From NCBI GenBank assembly GCA_026225945.1, contig JAMJFZ010000199.1, forward strand, positions 72,645,501 through 72,709,500: a stretch of DNA of 64,000 nucleotides, in the 5' to 3' direction. The stretch comes from Cricetomys ansorgei (Eukaryota > Chordata > Mammalia > Rodentia > Nesomyidae). The position numbers and the translations under genes are program-made. Position 1 is the first letter of the stretch; each line of letters begins with the position of its first letter. Positions 1 to 11,515 of this stretch are shown here, piece by piece. The notes under the pieces are model-generated. The model had not been told where the DNA came from, searched no databases, and saw only the letters and a list, made by a program, of their open reading frames with translations.

Positions 1-1183
1 GCATTAGAGCCTCGACAGAGTCCTTCTGCATCTTTGGGAGGAAACTCTTGTACAAAGAGAGGAAAATACAAAGAAAGATGCTGCGAGGGTCACATGGAGA
101 GTGGGCTGAGAAGGGCTCCATGATATCTTTCTTGTTTCATCTCTGACTCCAGGACAGAGGCTTTGGCAGGGAAGAGAACAGATGCAAGGGCGGCCAGGTG
201 GCCATTTAGCCAGCATAACCTCATGACGTTACCCTCTGCAGGACCCAGGGTTATCGACTTCCAGCAGAGGCTGAGGTCACAGCTAGCAGCTGTCCGATGG
301 CTAAATGGCAGCTGGCCTTCTTCTCTAAGTATTCATCCCAGCTCAGGGCAGTGACAAAGGCTGGGAGGATACATAAGTGGGACTCATGACTTGGGGTGGG
401 AATATCCCACTGGCCTTTCGTAGACTCTGGAACCTTGGGGCATGGGCGGCGGTTTGGAGCTGAGGGCTCTCTTTTCTAGGCATTTTAGGGTTAGCATGTG
501 ATCAAGGTTGGCTGCTCACAGGCTGCTAAAACTGCAAAGGTGCTCACCTCTGGCTCTATGGGTTAACCAAGACTGGAAGATACTTAGATAATCAGGGCCA
601 GGATGTCACTCAGTAGCAAGTCAGCTCCTAAACCATCATTTCAAAGCAGACTCAGGATAAAGCAGGATGCTCGCTCTTTGACTAGGCTAGAGTCTGTCTC
701 TAATTTGACTTGGTATGAATAGTGTTGGACATGCGACAAGTGTCTGACGTGTTCTCTCAATAATAGAAGAAGCAATGGCTTCAGAACATCCAGGGGTTTA
801 AAAGTGCAAGAATAGCAGCTTGTTTCTATCACTTTCTCCTCTAGATCATTTGAGTTCTTGCCCTGGGTCCTTCTTTACATTCAGCTGTCAGATCTGCCTT
901 CCAATCCACCAGTCCTCTCGTCATCTCTGTCTAATGCACCACCAACTCCTTATGTCGAGCCTCTCATTCCAAGCAAATTTTATTTCCATTCGTTTTATCT
1001 GCATCTTTTTCAAAATGGTACATTCCGTTTTGGTAGTCTCTAGCTCTTCACCGCGTCTTCTCCTGCCTTCTTCCTGCCCTTCCTCCCCTTCCCTTTCCCT
1101 GGTCAAGGGCTCAGACTCATGCACGCAGCACTCTAACACGAAGGTTTGCGCCCCACCCTCTGCTCTCTGGGGAACCTGGTCAC
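1..1183. other. Foxred2 terminal intron (part)
   Basis: I searched both strands for the missing Cys/Phe-rich C-terminal exon of Foxred2 and did not find it. Open frames here are short and unlike known proteins. An AATAAA lies on the minus strand at about 979-984, but it would fall in this intron. No clear repeat element stands out. Confidence 0.5.
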
Positions 1184-1354
1184 CTGCATAGAAGCTTCGC
1201 AGATCCGTGTCCAGACAGTTTTCCAGAAAGCGCCTCAGCGGGAGGATGTGCCCAACCGGCGCTGTCCAGTCAGTCAGGAAGTCCTCCACGATGTGGTGGA
1301 TGGCTGTGGGTCGTGGCAGGGGCCACCGTGCAGGCCGGAACCGCATGTCTTGCT
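1184..1354 (-). CDS. Foxred2: Foxred2 last coding exon inside the window (residues 532-589)
   Basis: 171 nt from CCCACAG (1355) to TATGCAG|GTGACC (donor at 1183). The reading frame happens to stay open to a TGA at 921, but family alignment from memory breaks after RSFYA. I therefore treat 921-1183 as intron and the terminal exon as lying outside the window. Confidence 0.85.
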
Positions 1355-4300
1355 CTGTGGGAGAAGGGAGGGATCAGGTCAGGCCCTTCATACTGCCCCC
1401 CACCCTGCTCTCATGCTGGACTTCTCGGGGTGCTTCCACCAGGCTGTGGTTGGCTTGGCCACCAGCCACTTTCATGTAGCTGGAGGAAGAGGAACCAGAC
1501 CTGCTGCCTGTGGTTTCTGAGTGCAGCCCGGGGAACCAGCAAGTACATGGAGCTCCTCTAGGCTAACTTCCCGCTACTGTGGACTCTGCCCTCCTAGGGC
1601 CCAGCCCACGGGCCACTGGACCAACACCTGACCATCCCTGGAAACTGGATTCTAGGAGGTGAGCAGTCCTAGTTGGCCATGTTTGGGCTGTTGGCTACAG
1701 ATCTGCACTCCCACACTCCACCTTCTGCCTGTTGAAGTTTGCCTCTGCCACGGGGAACAATCCCCAGCTGGGCCACCTCTATTTCTTTTGTTGAGCCAGG
1801 GTCTCAAGTAGCCCAGGCTGACCTCCTACCTCTATTTCCCAAATGCTGGGATTACAGAGGGGTACCTCTTCACACTCTTTTCTGAGGCGGGAGCTCACTG
1901 TGTAGCCTAGGCTAGCCCTGTGCTCCTGGCACCCCGCCACCCCAGCCTCCCCAGCACTAGGGTGACAGGCACTTTGTCTGGAAGCACCCTCTTTAGCCTG
2001 AGGCCCTTCAAGCTCTGAACCGAAAGGCGTGTTACCCAGGCTCTGCCCTCTCACAATCTCGCATACCTCCTGCCATCCTGTATGAAGGGATGGCTGGCAT
2101 CCCATTTTGTAGACCAGGAAGCGAGGCTCAGAGAGGTTAAGAAAAACGGCCAAGAGCACACAGCTGTGAGGTCAACACTGGGAATCTGGCCTGGCACTGT
2201 ATACTGTGTTGATCTGCTTAGACCTTGTCTGGCTTATTACGATTGTTGCTGTTGTTACTGTTTGTGTGGTCACACGTGCCGCAGAGCCTGTGTGGAGGTC
2301 GGGGGACAATTTTGTGGAGTCGGTTTTCTTCTTCCACCTTTATGTGGGTTCCAGGGATCGAACTCAGGTCTCCAGGCTTCCATGGCAAGTGCTCTACCTA
2401 CCAGAGTCTTCTCTTACCTGCCATCATCCATTCTTCTTAACACTCAACTGCAGCACCTCTCCCGCCTTGAGACACCACATGACAGCACCCCTTTCACTAC
2501 ATGGTGCCCAGAGATCATGCGTGCCTTATGCAGGCCCCTGGGGCATCCTCTGTCAGTCTTGTGATGACTGCTGTGCAGACAGAGGTGGTCCAAGGAGAGC
2601 CCCCTCTGCAGGGGCTGAGCTCAGGGAGAGTGGGGACCAGCTCACCAGTGGGGAGGTGTCTGTAGTAGTAGATGACAGGATGGAGGAAGTTAGACCGCCA
2701 GGCCTCTTCTATGTGCGCCACAGACCGGTCATAATAGAAGACGTCCTTCTCGGGCCCAGAGAAGTTCCTGCCGTATTCCATGTTGATGACAAAGAGCCCA
2801 TGGCGCGCTGTCCTCCCTGTGAGGGTCTCCAGCTGGGCCAGCATCTGCATGGGGAACTCCTCCAGGTACTCAAATGCTGTAGCGTTCCTGTGGGTGAGAT
2901 GGTTTGGGGGGGGGCGGCGCTCAGGACTAGGGAGGGGTGCAGGTTCACCTGGTGTGGGTGGGTACATCCAGCTCGCCTCAGGTGCGGTGGTGTGGACTGA
3001 CCGGAAATCTCCCATCCTATAATACCACTGTGTCACCTGTGCCTCTGGCATACCTGGGACAGGTTCCGGAAAGCTCTGTGTAACCTGACAGCGTAGCTGG
3101 GGCAAGGGCGTTCCAGGATGAGAGAGGCTGGTCACCTCAGGTGGAGACTAGAGTAACATGGGGTGCAGGAGGTGTGGGGTGAATGTGGGTGTAAGTGGAT
3201 GGAGAAGGGGAGCTGCTGGCCTCTGGGGAGTTGGAGCAGGGACAGCAGCGTGACTCTCCTTTTAAAAGGATGCTGGTGGCTGCACCGAGAGCGGACCGAC
3301 TGTGGCGGGAGGTTGTTGGGCCAGTGTGGGTGATGGGCCTGGGAACACTGACTGAGCACTGGGTCCTGGCAAGAGCAGCCTGATCTAGACAGGTCTGGCA
3401 CTCACGAAAGAGGTGCTGAGAATGAAGCAAGGTGGTATCCTGAGCTCCTGGACTCCCTGTGTCCCTGAACTTGGCAGTGAATGGGCAGGGCTTTGGATCA
3501 GGGGTGTCCTCTGACTTAGGGGGGTCTTCCTCCATCTCACCAGCCTGTCTTCTGTAAGTCTTCCCTTTGCCCTCTGCTCACATGCCCTGCACTGTGTCCT
3601 CAGGCTCTGTAAGTCCTGTGATTTGCCAGTAATCACTTGATCTAAAAGGGCCAACCTGGTCCTTGCCTGAGGGGACTCTTATCTTCACCCTTCAATGCTG
3701 CAAGGCTATTGAGCTCTTTTTGCAGCTGACCAGGAAAGCGCAGAGCTTAACTAACGTTCCAAAGCCACACTGTAAGAGACCCATAACCGGAGGTTCACTC
3801 CGAGGCTGTCTTGCAGGCCATGTGGTTATTTACCTCACTCATTTCCCAGCCAGGATAGATTTAGCCTCTGCGGAGTTGCACAAGTAACAACCAGGCTGCT
3901 CAGCACACAGAACAGTAACAGAAGTGAGGGGCAGGGTATATGGATAAAGAGGGGTGGAGGGAGATGGGGGTGGGAAGGGCTACTCACTCCTTCAACAGGA
4001 TGATGTCAGCCAGCACACTGAACATCTGGTAGAGCCCAGAAGCCTCGTTCACACGCCGAATGATGGAGCTGGTCAGCTGTGTGATGGGGTGCTCTGTGGA
4101 CGGCCAGGGGATGCCATGGTGCCGACGCTCCAGGAGCCGGTGGACAGCACGCACTGAAATGGGCAGAGGGAGGGAGGGCCAAGATTTTATCTTGACTCCC
4201 TGGAGGGAGGCTCAGGCCAGGGGAACGGTGGCCCTGAGAGCGGCTGTGAAAGGCCAGGTGGCAGGTATTCTTCCTTCGCAGTCACATATAACTAGGGACC

Positions 4301-6538
4301 CTGCTCCATTCTACCCTTGCTTCAGGCCATCTGTGTATAGAAGTTTCCCTGCCAACCATCCTTTACACATCCAACCCAGACACAGAGCATTCCTTCCCCT
4401 TTGGAGGCCATTTTTATCTAAATCCCCACGGACACGCTGCTTGCTTCTCTCTTTTTCAGCCCCAATCTACCTGTCCCTGTTTTGCTCTGAGATCTTTTGT
4501 AGGAAGCAACTGCTGCCCAAGCCAGTAGCGAGGTGATTTTCTTTACACCTGGGACCGTTCTACCCAGTTGTGGAATGGCCCAACACAGATGCTTGTTCGT
4601 CCAAAGCTAATAAAACACCCCAATGCAATGGGGCTGGTCAGCAAACCGGGTGTTCATAAGAAAGGAACCATGGTGGGCCTCTGTTCTAGACCTCTGGCTC
4701 CCTGGAGGAGACAGAGCCCAAGCTGAGTTTGCAGGGTTTAGGAGCGGAAGCTAGAGGAGCCTGGGAGGTGCCTGGGATGGAGAACCAGTCTGGCACCTGG
4801 AGAAAGCAGGACGTGTATAGAGCAGGTGACAGCATGCTGAGGTACGGGACTTTCCAGGCAATGGAAGATAAATCATCCAAGAACAAGACTCAGAGAATGG
4901 AGAGATTTTCCCTGTTGTTTTTGGTTCTGTGGAAGGACCCTGTAGCCTTCTACATGCTAGACAAGCTACATTCTGATCCCCTTTTCACTTTGAGACAGGG
5001 TCTAGGTTGCCCAGGCTGGCCTTGGACTTGTAGCTTTCTCTGCCAGCTGGAGAGGGTGACGGAAGTGTAAAACCCAGGCCTGAGGTGACGCGAGCCATCA
5101 AACTAAACAGAAACGTGAGGGTGTGGACTCAGGGCCCTTAGGGTCAGGATGGCAACTTAAGTGGCCCATGTAGCAGTAGCCAGGCAATATGGCACCCACT
5201 CCAGGGGCTACTGCCTGAGAAGACGTGAGGCTGCAAGTAGGACCCCCAAGAACGAACACCTTTCTGCTTCCAGGTTTAGACAACGAGGCTGACAGCTGAT
5301 CTCTAGGGTTGCTCAGGTAGGCTGAGGTGTTTCCCACTGCCACCTGCCAGGAGAGCCAGGGACTGTCATTCTCAAGCATCAGTCAGCAGAGGCATCTGAG
5401 TCACCCAGCACTGCCCACCCTAACCTGGAGGCGGGGGCACGGGTCTCCCCGCGCCGAAGGGCACGAGGACCTCTAAGTCCATGCTGAGTTTGCTACTACC
5501 TCTTACTTTTTATGTGACAAAGAAACCCACTGGGCTGGGAGATGTCTCCGCAGGTGAGGACACCTTGCCGCCGAGCCTGATGACCTGAGTTCGATCCCCA
5601 GGCCCCACGTGGTGGAAGGAGGAATCTGACTCCCATAGGCTGCCCTCTGACTTCGACGCACGGGCGCCTCCAATAAGTGATTACAGAGAGTCCCTTTTTA
5701 TGCTATTTCGTGTTTTTCAACATTTCTGCAACAAACACACACAACTCTCTGCATGAATACCTTGGCAGCGGGCTCTCCGGTGATCTCTACGTCCATTTGC
5801 TTGATTGTCTTCCCACAAAGAACACAAAACACAAACCCACAGATGGCATCTCAGCCTGAAAAAATGTGGCAGTGCACATCTGTAACCTCAGAACCAGGAA
5901 GGCTGAGGCAGGAGGATTGGGAGTTTGAGGCAAGCCTGGGCTGTCACCTTGATCCTGACACAAACGCTTTCCCATAGTTATTTCTCACGGGTCATCTTTC
6001 TCTCCCTGGTCAGCGCTGTGGACACTAGACTGGTGACTCAGTATACCCAGAGCACCAACAGCAAGGCCCCTGAGTGAAAGTTCTCTACTGGACTCCTGAT
6101 AAGGACCGTAAGGCTTGATCCTCCACCTACGGAATGCAAAGCAGACATTGCAAGCAAAGTCCATACCAAGCTGATAGCATCTGACCCCGAAAAAAAAGTG
6201 GGTAACGGCTGAACAGCACATTCAGCTGCTTCGGGGTCCTCTGCTTCCTCCATGGAGGGGAGAAAAGGGCAGGAGAAGCCTTTCTCTAGGAAACCAGAAA
6301 CCAAATCAAGCAGATCTTTCTGACCTCCAGATGTTTCCTTAGGAGTAAAAAAAAAAAAAGGCCGTGCCGGCCAGATGGCCCAGTGGGTGAAAAGCTCACG
6401 CTGGAGAATGGAGTTTGAACCCAGAACCCACGGTGGAAGAAGCAAACAGACTCTCGCAAGTTGTCTTCTGACCTCCACGTGCATGCCGTGTTATATGCCC
6501 TGTATACATGCACCCGTGTACACGTACGCGCGTGCGCG

Positions 6539-6576
<38 letters not shown>

Positions 6577-9500
6577 AATTATAATAAAAAAGAAGACATA
6601 AAAGAAAAACGAAGGCTTTGTAGACACCACACAGGGTGCAGGTGGCACTGCAGGAGTGCACTGGCTCAGACTCTAGAATATACTCGACATGAGACAATTG
6701 CTCAGAGCCTCTCCTTCAGTTCTCATTTCCCATTCATCCTGCACATCACACAGCATCAGTTTCTGCCTGGGGATTACCTCATGCAATAGATCAAATCATC
6801 ATCATCATCATCATCATCATCGTATTGAGACTTGAACCCAGGGCCTTGGGCACATGAGATGAGCGCTCAGCCACTGAGCTATGTCCTCAAATTACTTTCT
6901 TTAAAAAAATATTTATTTATTTATTATATGCATTGGTGTTTTGCCTGCATGTGTGTCTGTGTGAGGGTGTCAGATCCCCTGGAACTGGAGTTCCAGACAG
7001 CTGTGAGCTGCCATTCCCAGGGTGCTGGGAATTGAACCTGGGTCCTATGGAAGAGCAGCTTAACCAGTGCTCTTAACCGCGGAGCCATCTCTCCAGCCCC
7101 CCCCAGACTACTTTTTAAGACTATTTTTTTTTAAATGCTATACACAAACATTATCAAGATAGTAGAAGAGTGACATTTTTAGTACTGAGAATTTCACAAA
7201 AGAACTGACATAACCAATTGGGACTTTCACTGAGGTGTTCCCAAACCCAGGGCGCATGAGTTGCAACATGAGAACACATGCCAGGATTCGGGCTTCTTTA
7301 GCCCTGTGAATGGCACCTCTGAGACCACTTAACCCTGTGAACATACTCCGATCTGCATGAGGTTGAGCGTGTCACAGGCCACAATTAGAAGTATCTGTTA
7401 TGGTTTTTCTAGACGTATCCCCAGACCATAAAAACATCCTTTTCACGCTTTTGGAAGTCAGAAGCCCTGGGACAGTGGTCCTCCAGCCAGGCTCACCTGT
7501 GTATCGGAATCCATGGATGAAGCCACCAGCGGATTTCCGGTAGTCCACTGAGTGGCTGGCGGTCCCAAGGATAAAGAGACCCCGGCTTCCTTTGGACTCA
7601 TAGCTGGCTCTGATCAGTGGGTACTTCTTGCTGAACTCAGTCCCTGAGGAGAGTCTGAGGGACCTGCCAATGGGGAGGGTTGTTAGGAACAAGAGCTTCT
7701 GGGGACATGGCCCTTGGCATCCTCCCCCATTCTTGCAGTGTTCTCTGCAAGCCTACTGCGTCCCCACCTCCACCCCACTTGGACTCACTGGTTGAAAATG
7801 GAGAAGTCGAACTGCCAGCCCAGGCATCGGATGACACGGTCATAGGCCACCCGCATGGCAAAGTTGTCATTGTCATCCTGCGGGAGGGGGATGGTGTCTG
7901 CACTCTGGTTGCTGCGGTCCTCCAGGAAGAACTTGAGGGTGATGTGGAACTTGCCCTTGTTGTCCTTCACGAGGGCCAGATACTCCAGGTCCGACTCCAG
8001 GAGTCCATCTAGTGACTTCAGCTGGTAGGTGTCCAGCAGGCCATTGTTGATGGCTCTGGAGCCCCAAGAGCAGGCAAGAGAGGACAGAGGACTCAGGAGG
8101 GCTGTCTAGTGCAGCTGAGGACAGGGGAGCTCCCACGATTGGGGCTTTCTAGGGTTCGAAACCAAGGGAAGCTTAATCCCCATAGAAGTAACACTAGGAA
8201 GTGGTTCTTTCTTTTCTCCTCCTGTTTTGCTTTTTTTGATAAAGATGTATGTAGCCCAGGTTAGCCTCAAATTTATAAAGGAGCCAAGGATGGTCTTGAA
8301 CTCTGGTCCTCCAGCCCCCACCTCCTGAGTGCTGAGATTATATATAGGTGTGCGTCAACAATGCCTTGCTTACGTGGAGTTGGGCATTGAACCAGGGCTT
8401 TAGTACATGTGAGTTGAGCTACATTCTCAGGCCCTATTGGTAGATTCTTAAGAGGTGGAGCCTACTGTCAGATCACTGGGTAATGCCCTCAGAAGAGATT
8501 AAGGCAGTTCTGTTGAGTCTGTCTGTTAGTTCCAGGTAGACGGAGCAATAGAAGAAAGGAGTCTGATATCCCCCTTGTTCTGGCTCCCCATCTTGCTCTG
8601 CAACCTTTTCCTCTGGCAAATGTGCCCGCTGTTGTGATACTGTCTGCTGTGGGGTGCCGGTGAGCCCTTGCTAGAGAGAGCAATATGCTGCTGGACTTAG
8701 CCTCTGAAATCATGAACTCAGCCTCAGGCATTTTCTTATAGTATCAAGAAACAGACCGATACAGAATTTACAGTACAGAATATACAAACAGAGATGTACC
8801 ATACCTGACATCGCCAACATAGTGGGTGGCCCAGGAGAGCCGAACCCGGGAACGGCTCAGCATGTGGACAAAGTTTGTGACACCCAAGATGTTGTCTGCT
8901 GTCTCGAAGGCTGAATTCCCACGGCCCAGGATCAGCACATTCTGACCCACGAAGTCTTGGGGGTCCACGGACACGGACTCATAACCCTCCGCGTGTTCGG
9001 AGCCAGGGAAGTCAACCAGTTTAGGAACTGACAAACCAGTGGCTACAAGCAGGACGCTGCAGGTGGGGGACAAAGAAAGACAACTCAGTTCTTCAGCAGT
9101 ACAGCCACTCAGTGTGGATCTCCTGCCTCATCCGGATTCTAGGCTCCTCAAAGACACATCCACTCCCATGTCTACCCATTTACTCCCTCCTCCATTTACA
9201 CACCCACCCCAGTGTGCCTCTCTCCAAGCTAGCCACAGTCCTTCCTGCTTTACTGGAAGGATACATAGCCGGGGATTAAGTTTGCTCATTGATGTTATGA
9301 TAAACCAAAAACATTTTCCCCTAGTAACGCAGCAATGAGGTCATCCCCCAGGGGATGCACCCTAGCCTGGCGTTCAGCTTTTTCTCCTGATTTGCAGGCT
9401 GGGCACACACGTATCTTCTGTCCCGGGGCCTGTGCCAGTGTGTGTATCTCTCATCTTATCTATCCTCAATCTCTTCCACTTCTCAGTGGTATGTGAGCTG

Positions 9501-11357
9501 GTGTTCAGTGGCCTGTTTCACAGGTAGGCGAGGAGACGTGGGGCCTTGTGTGTCAGGGCATCAGAACTCTTCAAAGCAGAAGAGCCACAATCTGAGTACA
9601 GATGGGCCTGATTCCAAAGTCCTGCTGTTGAGATGTGGGCTTGATATGTAGCCAGGGCTAGCCTTGGATCTGGCAATCCTCCTGTCTCAGTCTCCAAGGC
9701 ACATATGCCATCACGCCCAGCTCTGCTCTTTACGCTGGTGGGGATTACAGCGGAGTGGTGGCAGCTGGTTATCTGGATTTTGCTGGCTTTAGGACAGTTT
9801 GACCACAGGGTAGTTTCCATGTGGAACTCATCTGTGGAAGGGACACATACAGCAACTAGGACCTTGTTTTCTGACCCTTGACCTCTCCGTTCCTCACTCC
9901 CTTCTATTCCAGCGAAGCTACCAAAAATCCAAGAGTCCCAGTGAGAACAACCCCCTTCCTCTGGCTGCAGAAACAGATGAACATTGGTTATACACTTGTC
10001 TGGAGGCAGGAGGGAAGCTGACAGTCAGGAAGAGAGCCTGGAGCAACAGAAAGAACACAGGCTTAGGTGTTAGCAAAATCCCAGCCCAAATGTAGTCCTG
10101 CCACGTTAGTGGTGTGACACAGCCTGGTAGTCAAGGTCATTGAGCTTCAGGTCTGCACCTGCTAAATGGGTACGAGGGAACATCTCTGGGTTCCTTGTGA
10201 GGACTGAACAAGTTTGAGGTGCCACACAATATCTCCCAAGCCGAAGCAAGTTAACATTGGTGTCTGGAAGTCATGCTTGGGCCCCTGGTTCTGTTCTGAA
10301 ATCCCACTGGCCAGTGTCTAAGGCTGCCTGGACAGTCAACCCTGTCTTTCTCAGCATGGGCTTTGGGGACACTCATTTTAGGAAACTATCAGACCATCCC
10401 CATGGTCTCTGGTCCACGCTTGGTTCATGACAGCTTTAGATGTGGCCCAGCACACCTGGCAAACTTACGAGATTTGTGTATGTGTATTTTATAACGTGAC
10501 CGCATGGGTTTTGAGCTTGAATCCTGTAGATGACAATGTAGTGTTGCAGTCTCAGAAGGCTGGACATGCCTGCACTGGTTTGTGGGTACAAGCTTACATG
10601 GAGAGGTTCATAATGAAGGTAAGTTAGCCTGGTAAATCCTAGGGAATAAATTGCTAGAATTTTCCAAACCATACTCAGCCACAGCTTTGTAAGGACACAT
10701 CTTAAAACGTGCTGGCTGTACCAAACCTTGGCACTGAGCACCAGTGGGAGCAAGGGGTGTCACTGGTGCCCCTTTCTCCCATTCTTCCCGATCTCGAGGC
10801 CAATCCGGCACTGTCCTGATTTCAGAGGAGACCTAACTCCAGCTATAGGCTCCTTACCTGCACTGGTAAGTCTGGCCCTTCTGGTCAGTCAGGATGAAGT
10901 AGTGGCCGTTCCAGGCTTGTGGGTCCTTGTCCAGAGTCACGTGGGTGATGTTTGTGTTGTATAGCACGCGGAGCCCCAGACGCTGTGCGAAGTCACCTAG
11001 GTAGTGCACCATGTCGCTGGCGTCGGGGAAGAAAGCCTGTGAGTAGTGTCTGAATAGCAGGTGAGGGTCGTCGCTGAGCAGAGAGTTCCAGTCGTGGCGG
11101 AGGTTGAACTCGGCGTTGTTCTTGCCTGTGTGCCGCTTGTTGATGCTGATGAGCTTGCGGTGGCGTGGGTAGCGCTTGAAGAAGCTGCCAGGCGCGGACT
11201 CGCGTTCGAACACCTCGTAGTCCCTGCCGGCCCTCTGCAGGAAGGCGGCCATCTGCAGGCCCGCGGGACCGGCGCCCAGCACGCAGTAGTCCCGGTGTGG
11301 ACGGGAGCACACCGCCAGGTGCAGGGCTAGGGCCAGCAGCAGCGCCGAGGGACCCAT
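1184..11357 (-). CDS. Foxred2: Foxred2 (ERFAD), FAD-dependent oxidoreductase of the ER lumen, 3'-truncated by window edge
   Basis: Coding exons in transcript order are 11357-10858, 9056-8805, 8055-7789, 7663-7497, 4153-3988, 2887-2646 and 1354-1184. Each junction is GT-AG and keeps frame, giving about 588 residues. The family is near 670-685 residues, so roughly the last 90, including the C-terminal KDEL-like retention signal, should be left of position 1. Visible features are a signal peptide at residues 1-18 (Leu/Ala-rich core), an FAD-binding GxGxxG at 28-33 (GAGPAG), an ATG motif at 172-174 and an NAD(P)H-type GxGxxA at 211-216 (GRGNSA). Known family role: ER-lumen flavoprotein that works with OS-9, SEL1L and ERdj5 in ER-associated degradation of glycoproteins. 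The start is the first ATG, one base after a good acceptor. The identification rests on recognised protein sequence and on the Eif3d/Cacng2 neighbours. Confidence 0.95.
1783..1975 (-). mobile_element. Two adjacent antisense B1 SINE fragments
   Basis: The phrases AGCCCAGGCTGACC and GCTGGGATTACAG, then a second GTAGCCTAGGCTAGCC and AGCACTAGGGTGACAGG, mark two head-to-tail B1-derived pieces in a Foxred2 intron. Confidence 0.6.
2228..2430 (-). mobile_element. Antisense B2/B3-type SINE
   Basis: TATGTGGGTTCCAGGGATCG followed by AACTCAGGTC and GCAAGTGCTCTACC are the reversed tRNA-like head of a B2/B3 element, within a Foxred2 intron. Confidence 0.6.
2646..2887 (-). CDS. Foxred2: Foxred2 coding exon (residues 451-532)
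   Basis: 242 nt between CCCACAG (2888) and the donor GTGAGC (2645). It encodes [20 protein letters not shown] through [10 protein letters not shown]. An NAT sequon opens the exon, which fits a lumenal glycosylated domain, though use of the site is inference. Confidence 0.92.
3988..4153 (-). CDS. Foxred2: Foxred2 coding exon (residues 396-451)
   Basis: 166 nt exon between TTTCAG (4154) and GTGAGT (3987). The translation contains [20 protein letters not shown] and ends LADIILLKE. Both junctions split codons and join its neighbours without a frameshift. The exon sits alone between introns of 3.3 kb and 1.1 kb. Confidence 0.92.
4990..5080 (-). mobile_element. Antisense B1 SINE fragment
   Basis: GAGACAGGGTCTAGGTTGCC and AGGCTGGCCTTGGACTTG are a truncated reversed B1, in the Foxred2 intron of 4154-7496. 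Confidence 0.55.
5533..5672 (+). mobile_element. B2 SINE
   Basis: GGCTGGGAGATGTCTCCGC then TGAGTTCGATCCCCAGG contain box A and box B-like tRNA promoter parts of a B2 element. Confidence 0.65.
5850..5965 (+). mobile_element. B1-like SINE, degraded
   Basis: GGCTGAGGCAGGAGGATTGG and AGGCAAGCCTGGGCTGT, in sense orientation, with many changes from consensus. Confidence 0.5.
6365..6585 (+). mobile_element. B2 SINE with CA-repeat tail
   Basis: GGCCAGATGGCCCAGTGGG, GAACCCAGAACCC and a CTTCTGACCTCCACGTGC segment ending in a CA microsatellite (6541-6573), a usual 3' end for this family. Confidence 0.62.
6796..6823 (+). repeat. ATC trinucleotide repeat
   Basis: Nine ATC units in a Foxred2 intron, followed by a reversed B4/ID-like piece. 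Confidence 0.92.
6900..7100 (-). mobile_element. Antisense full-length B2 SINE
   Basis: From the T/A-rich tail (TATTTATTTATTTATTATAT) to GGAGCCATCTCTCCAGCCCC, the reversed 5' end of B2. Well preserved, about 190 nt. Confidence 0.8.
7497..7663 (-). CDS. Foxred2: Foxred2 coding exon (residues 340-396)
   Basis: 167 nt. Two acceptors are possible, GGCAG ending at 7664 and a downstream CCTCAG. I chose the upstream one because it restores the expected [13 protein letters not shown] reading. It includes a C-terminal flavoprotein segment ([20 protein letters not shown]) shared with FAD-dependent monooxygenase-like proteins. The donor is GTGAGC at 7496. Confidence 0.9.
7789..8055 (-). CDS. Foxred2: Foxred2 coding exon (residues 251-340)
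   Basis: 267 nt, from the acceptor CTCCAG (8056) to the donor GTGAGT (7788). The frame continues from the previous exon through an Arg codon split 2+1 (residue 251). It reads through an [17 protein letters not shown] stretch that I recognise from Foxred2. Confidence 0.92.
8230..8350 (-). mobile_element. Antisense B1-like SINE
   Basis: ATGTAGCCCAGGTTAGCCTC and CCTGAGTGCTGAGATTATA mark a reversed, diverged B1 in a Foxred2 intron. A B4/ID-like reversed piece follows at about 8380-8430. Confidence 0.5.
8805..9056 (-). CDS. Foxred2: Foxred2 coding exon (residues 167-251)
   Basis: 252 nt between the acceptor CCTGCAG (ends 9057) and the donor GTATGG (8804). It encodes the ATG motif and the second nucleotide-binding motif GRGNSA, typical of FMO-like two-dinucleotide flavoproteins. 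Confidence 0.93.
9635..9722 (-). mobile_element. Antisense B1-like fragment
   Basis: TATGTAGCCAGGGCTAGCC and CTGTCTCAGTCTCCAAGGCA, with the 5' end ATCACGCCCAGC reversed. Confidence 0.5.
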
Positions 11358-11358
11358 C
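10858..11358 (-). CDS. Foxred2: Foxred2 first coding exon (residues 1-167)
   Basis: The acceptor is a pyrimidine-rich run ending in GCAG at 11359-11360, so the exon opens at 11358, one base before the ATG at 11357-11355. It encodes the signal peptide and the FAD dinucleotide-binding site. The donor after TGCAG is GTAAGG at 10857. The codon for residue 167 is split 2+1. Confidence 0.93.
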
Positions 11359-11515
11359 CTGCGGCACAGCAGAGGGGAGGCCTCGCACCTCGCTGCTGGC
11401 AGTCGGTGACAGCCAGCTACCGGATTCCCCGAGCAACGAGAAACCTCGCGCGCGCCTGAGCCTCCCAGGGAACTGAAGCGGGGCCAGGATTGAGCCCCGG
11501 GACCTAGGAGCTCAC

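Noticed and set aside
921..1183. Reading Foxred2 as ending at TGA 921 with a GEEL motif near its C-terminus
   Set aside because: A good donor follows TATGCAG at 1184, family similarity stops there, and the expected Cys-rich final exon with a terminal KEEL-like signal is missing from the window. The open frame beyond is intron.
2206..3000. 264-codon plus-strand open frame
   Set aside because: Covers an antisense SINE and the antisense of a Foxred2 coding exon; not an independent gene.
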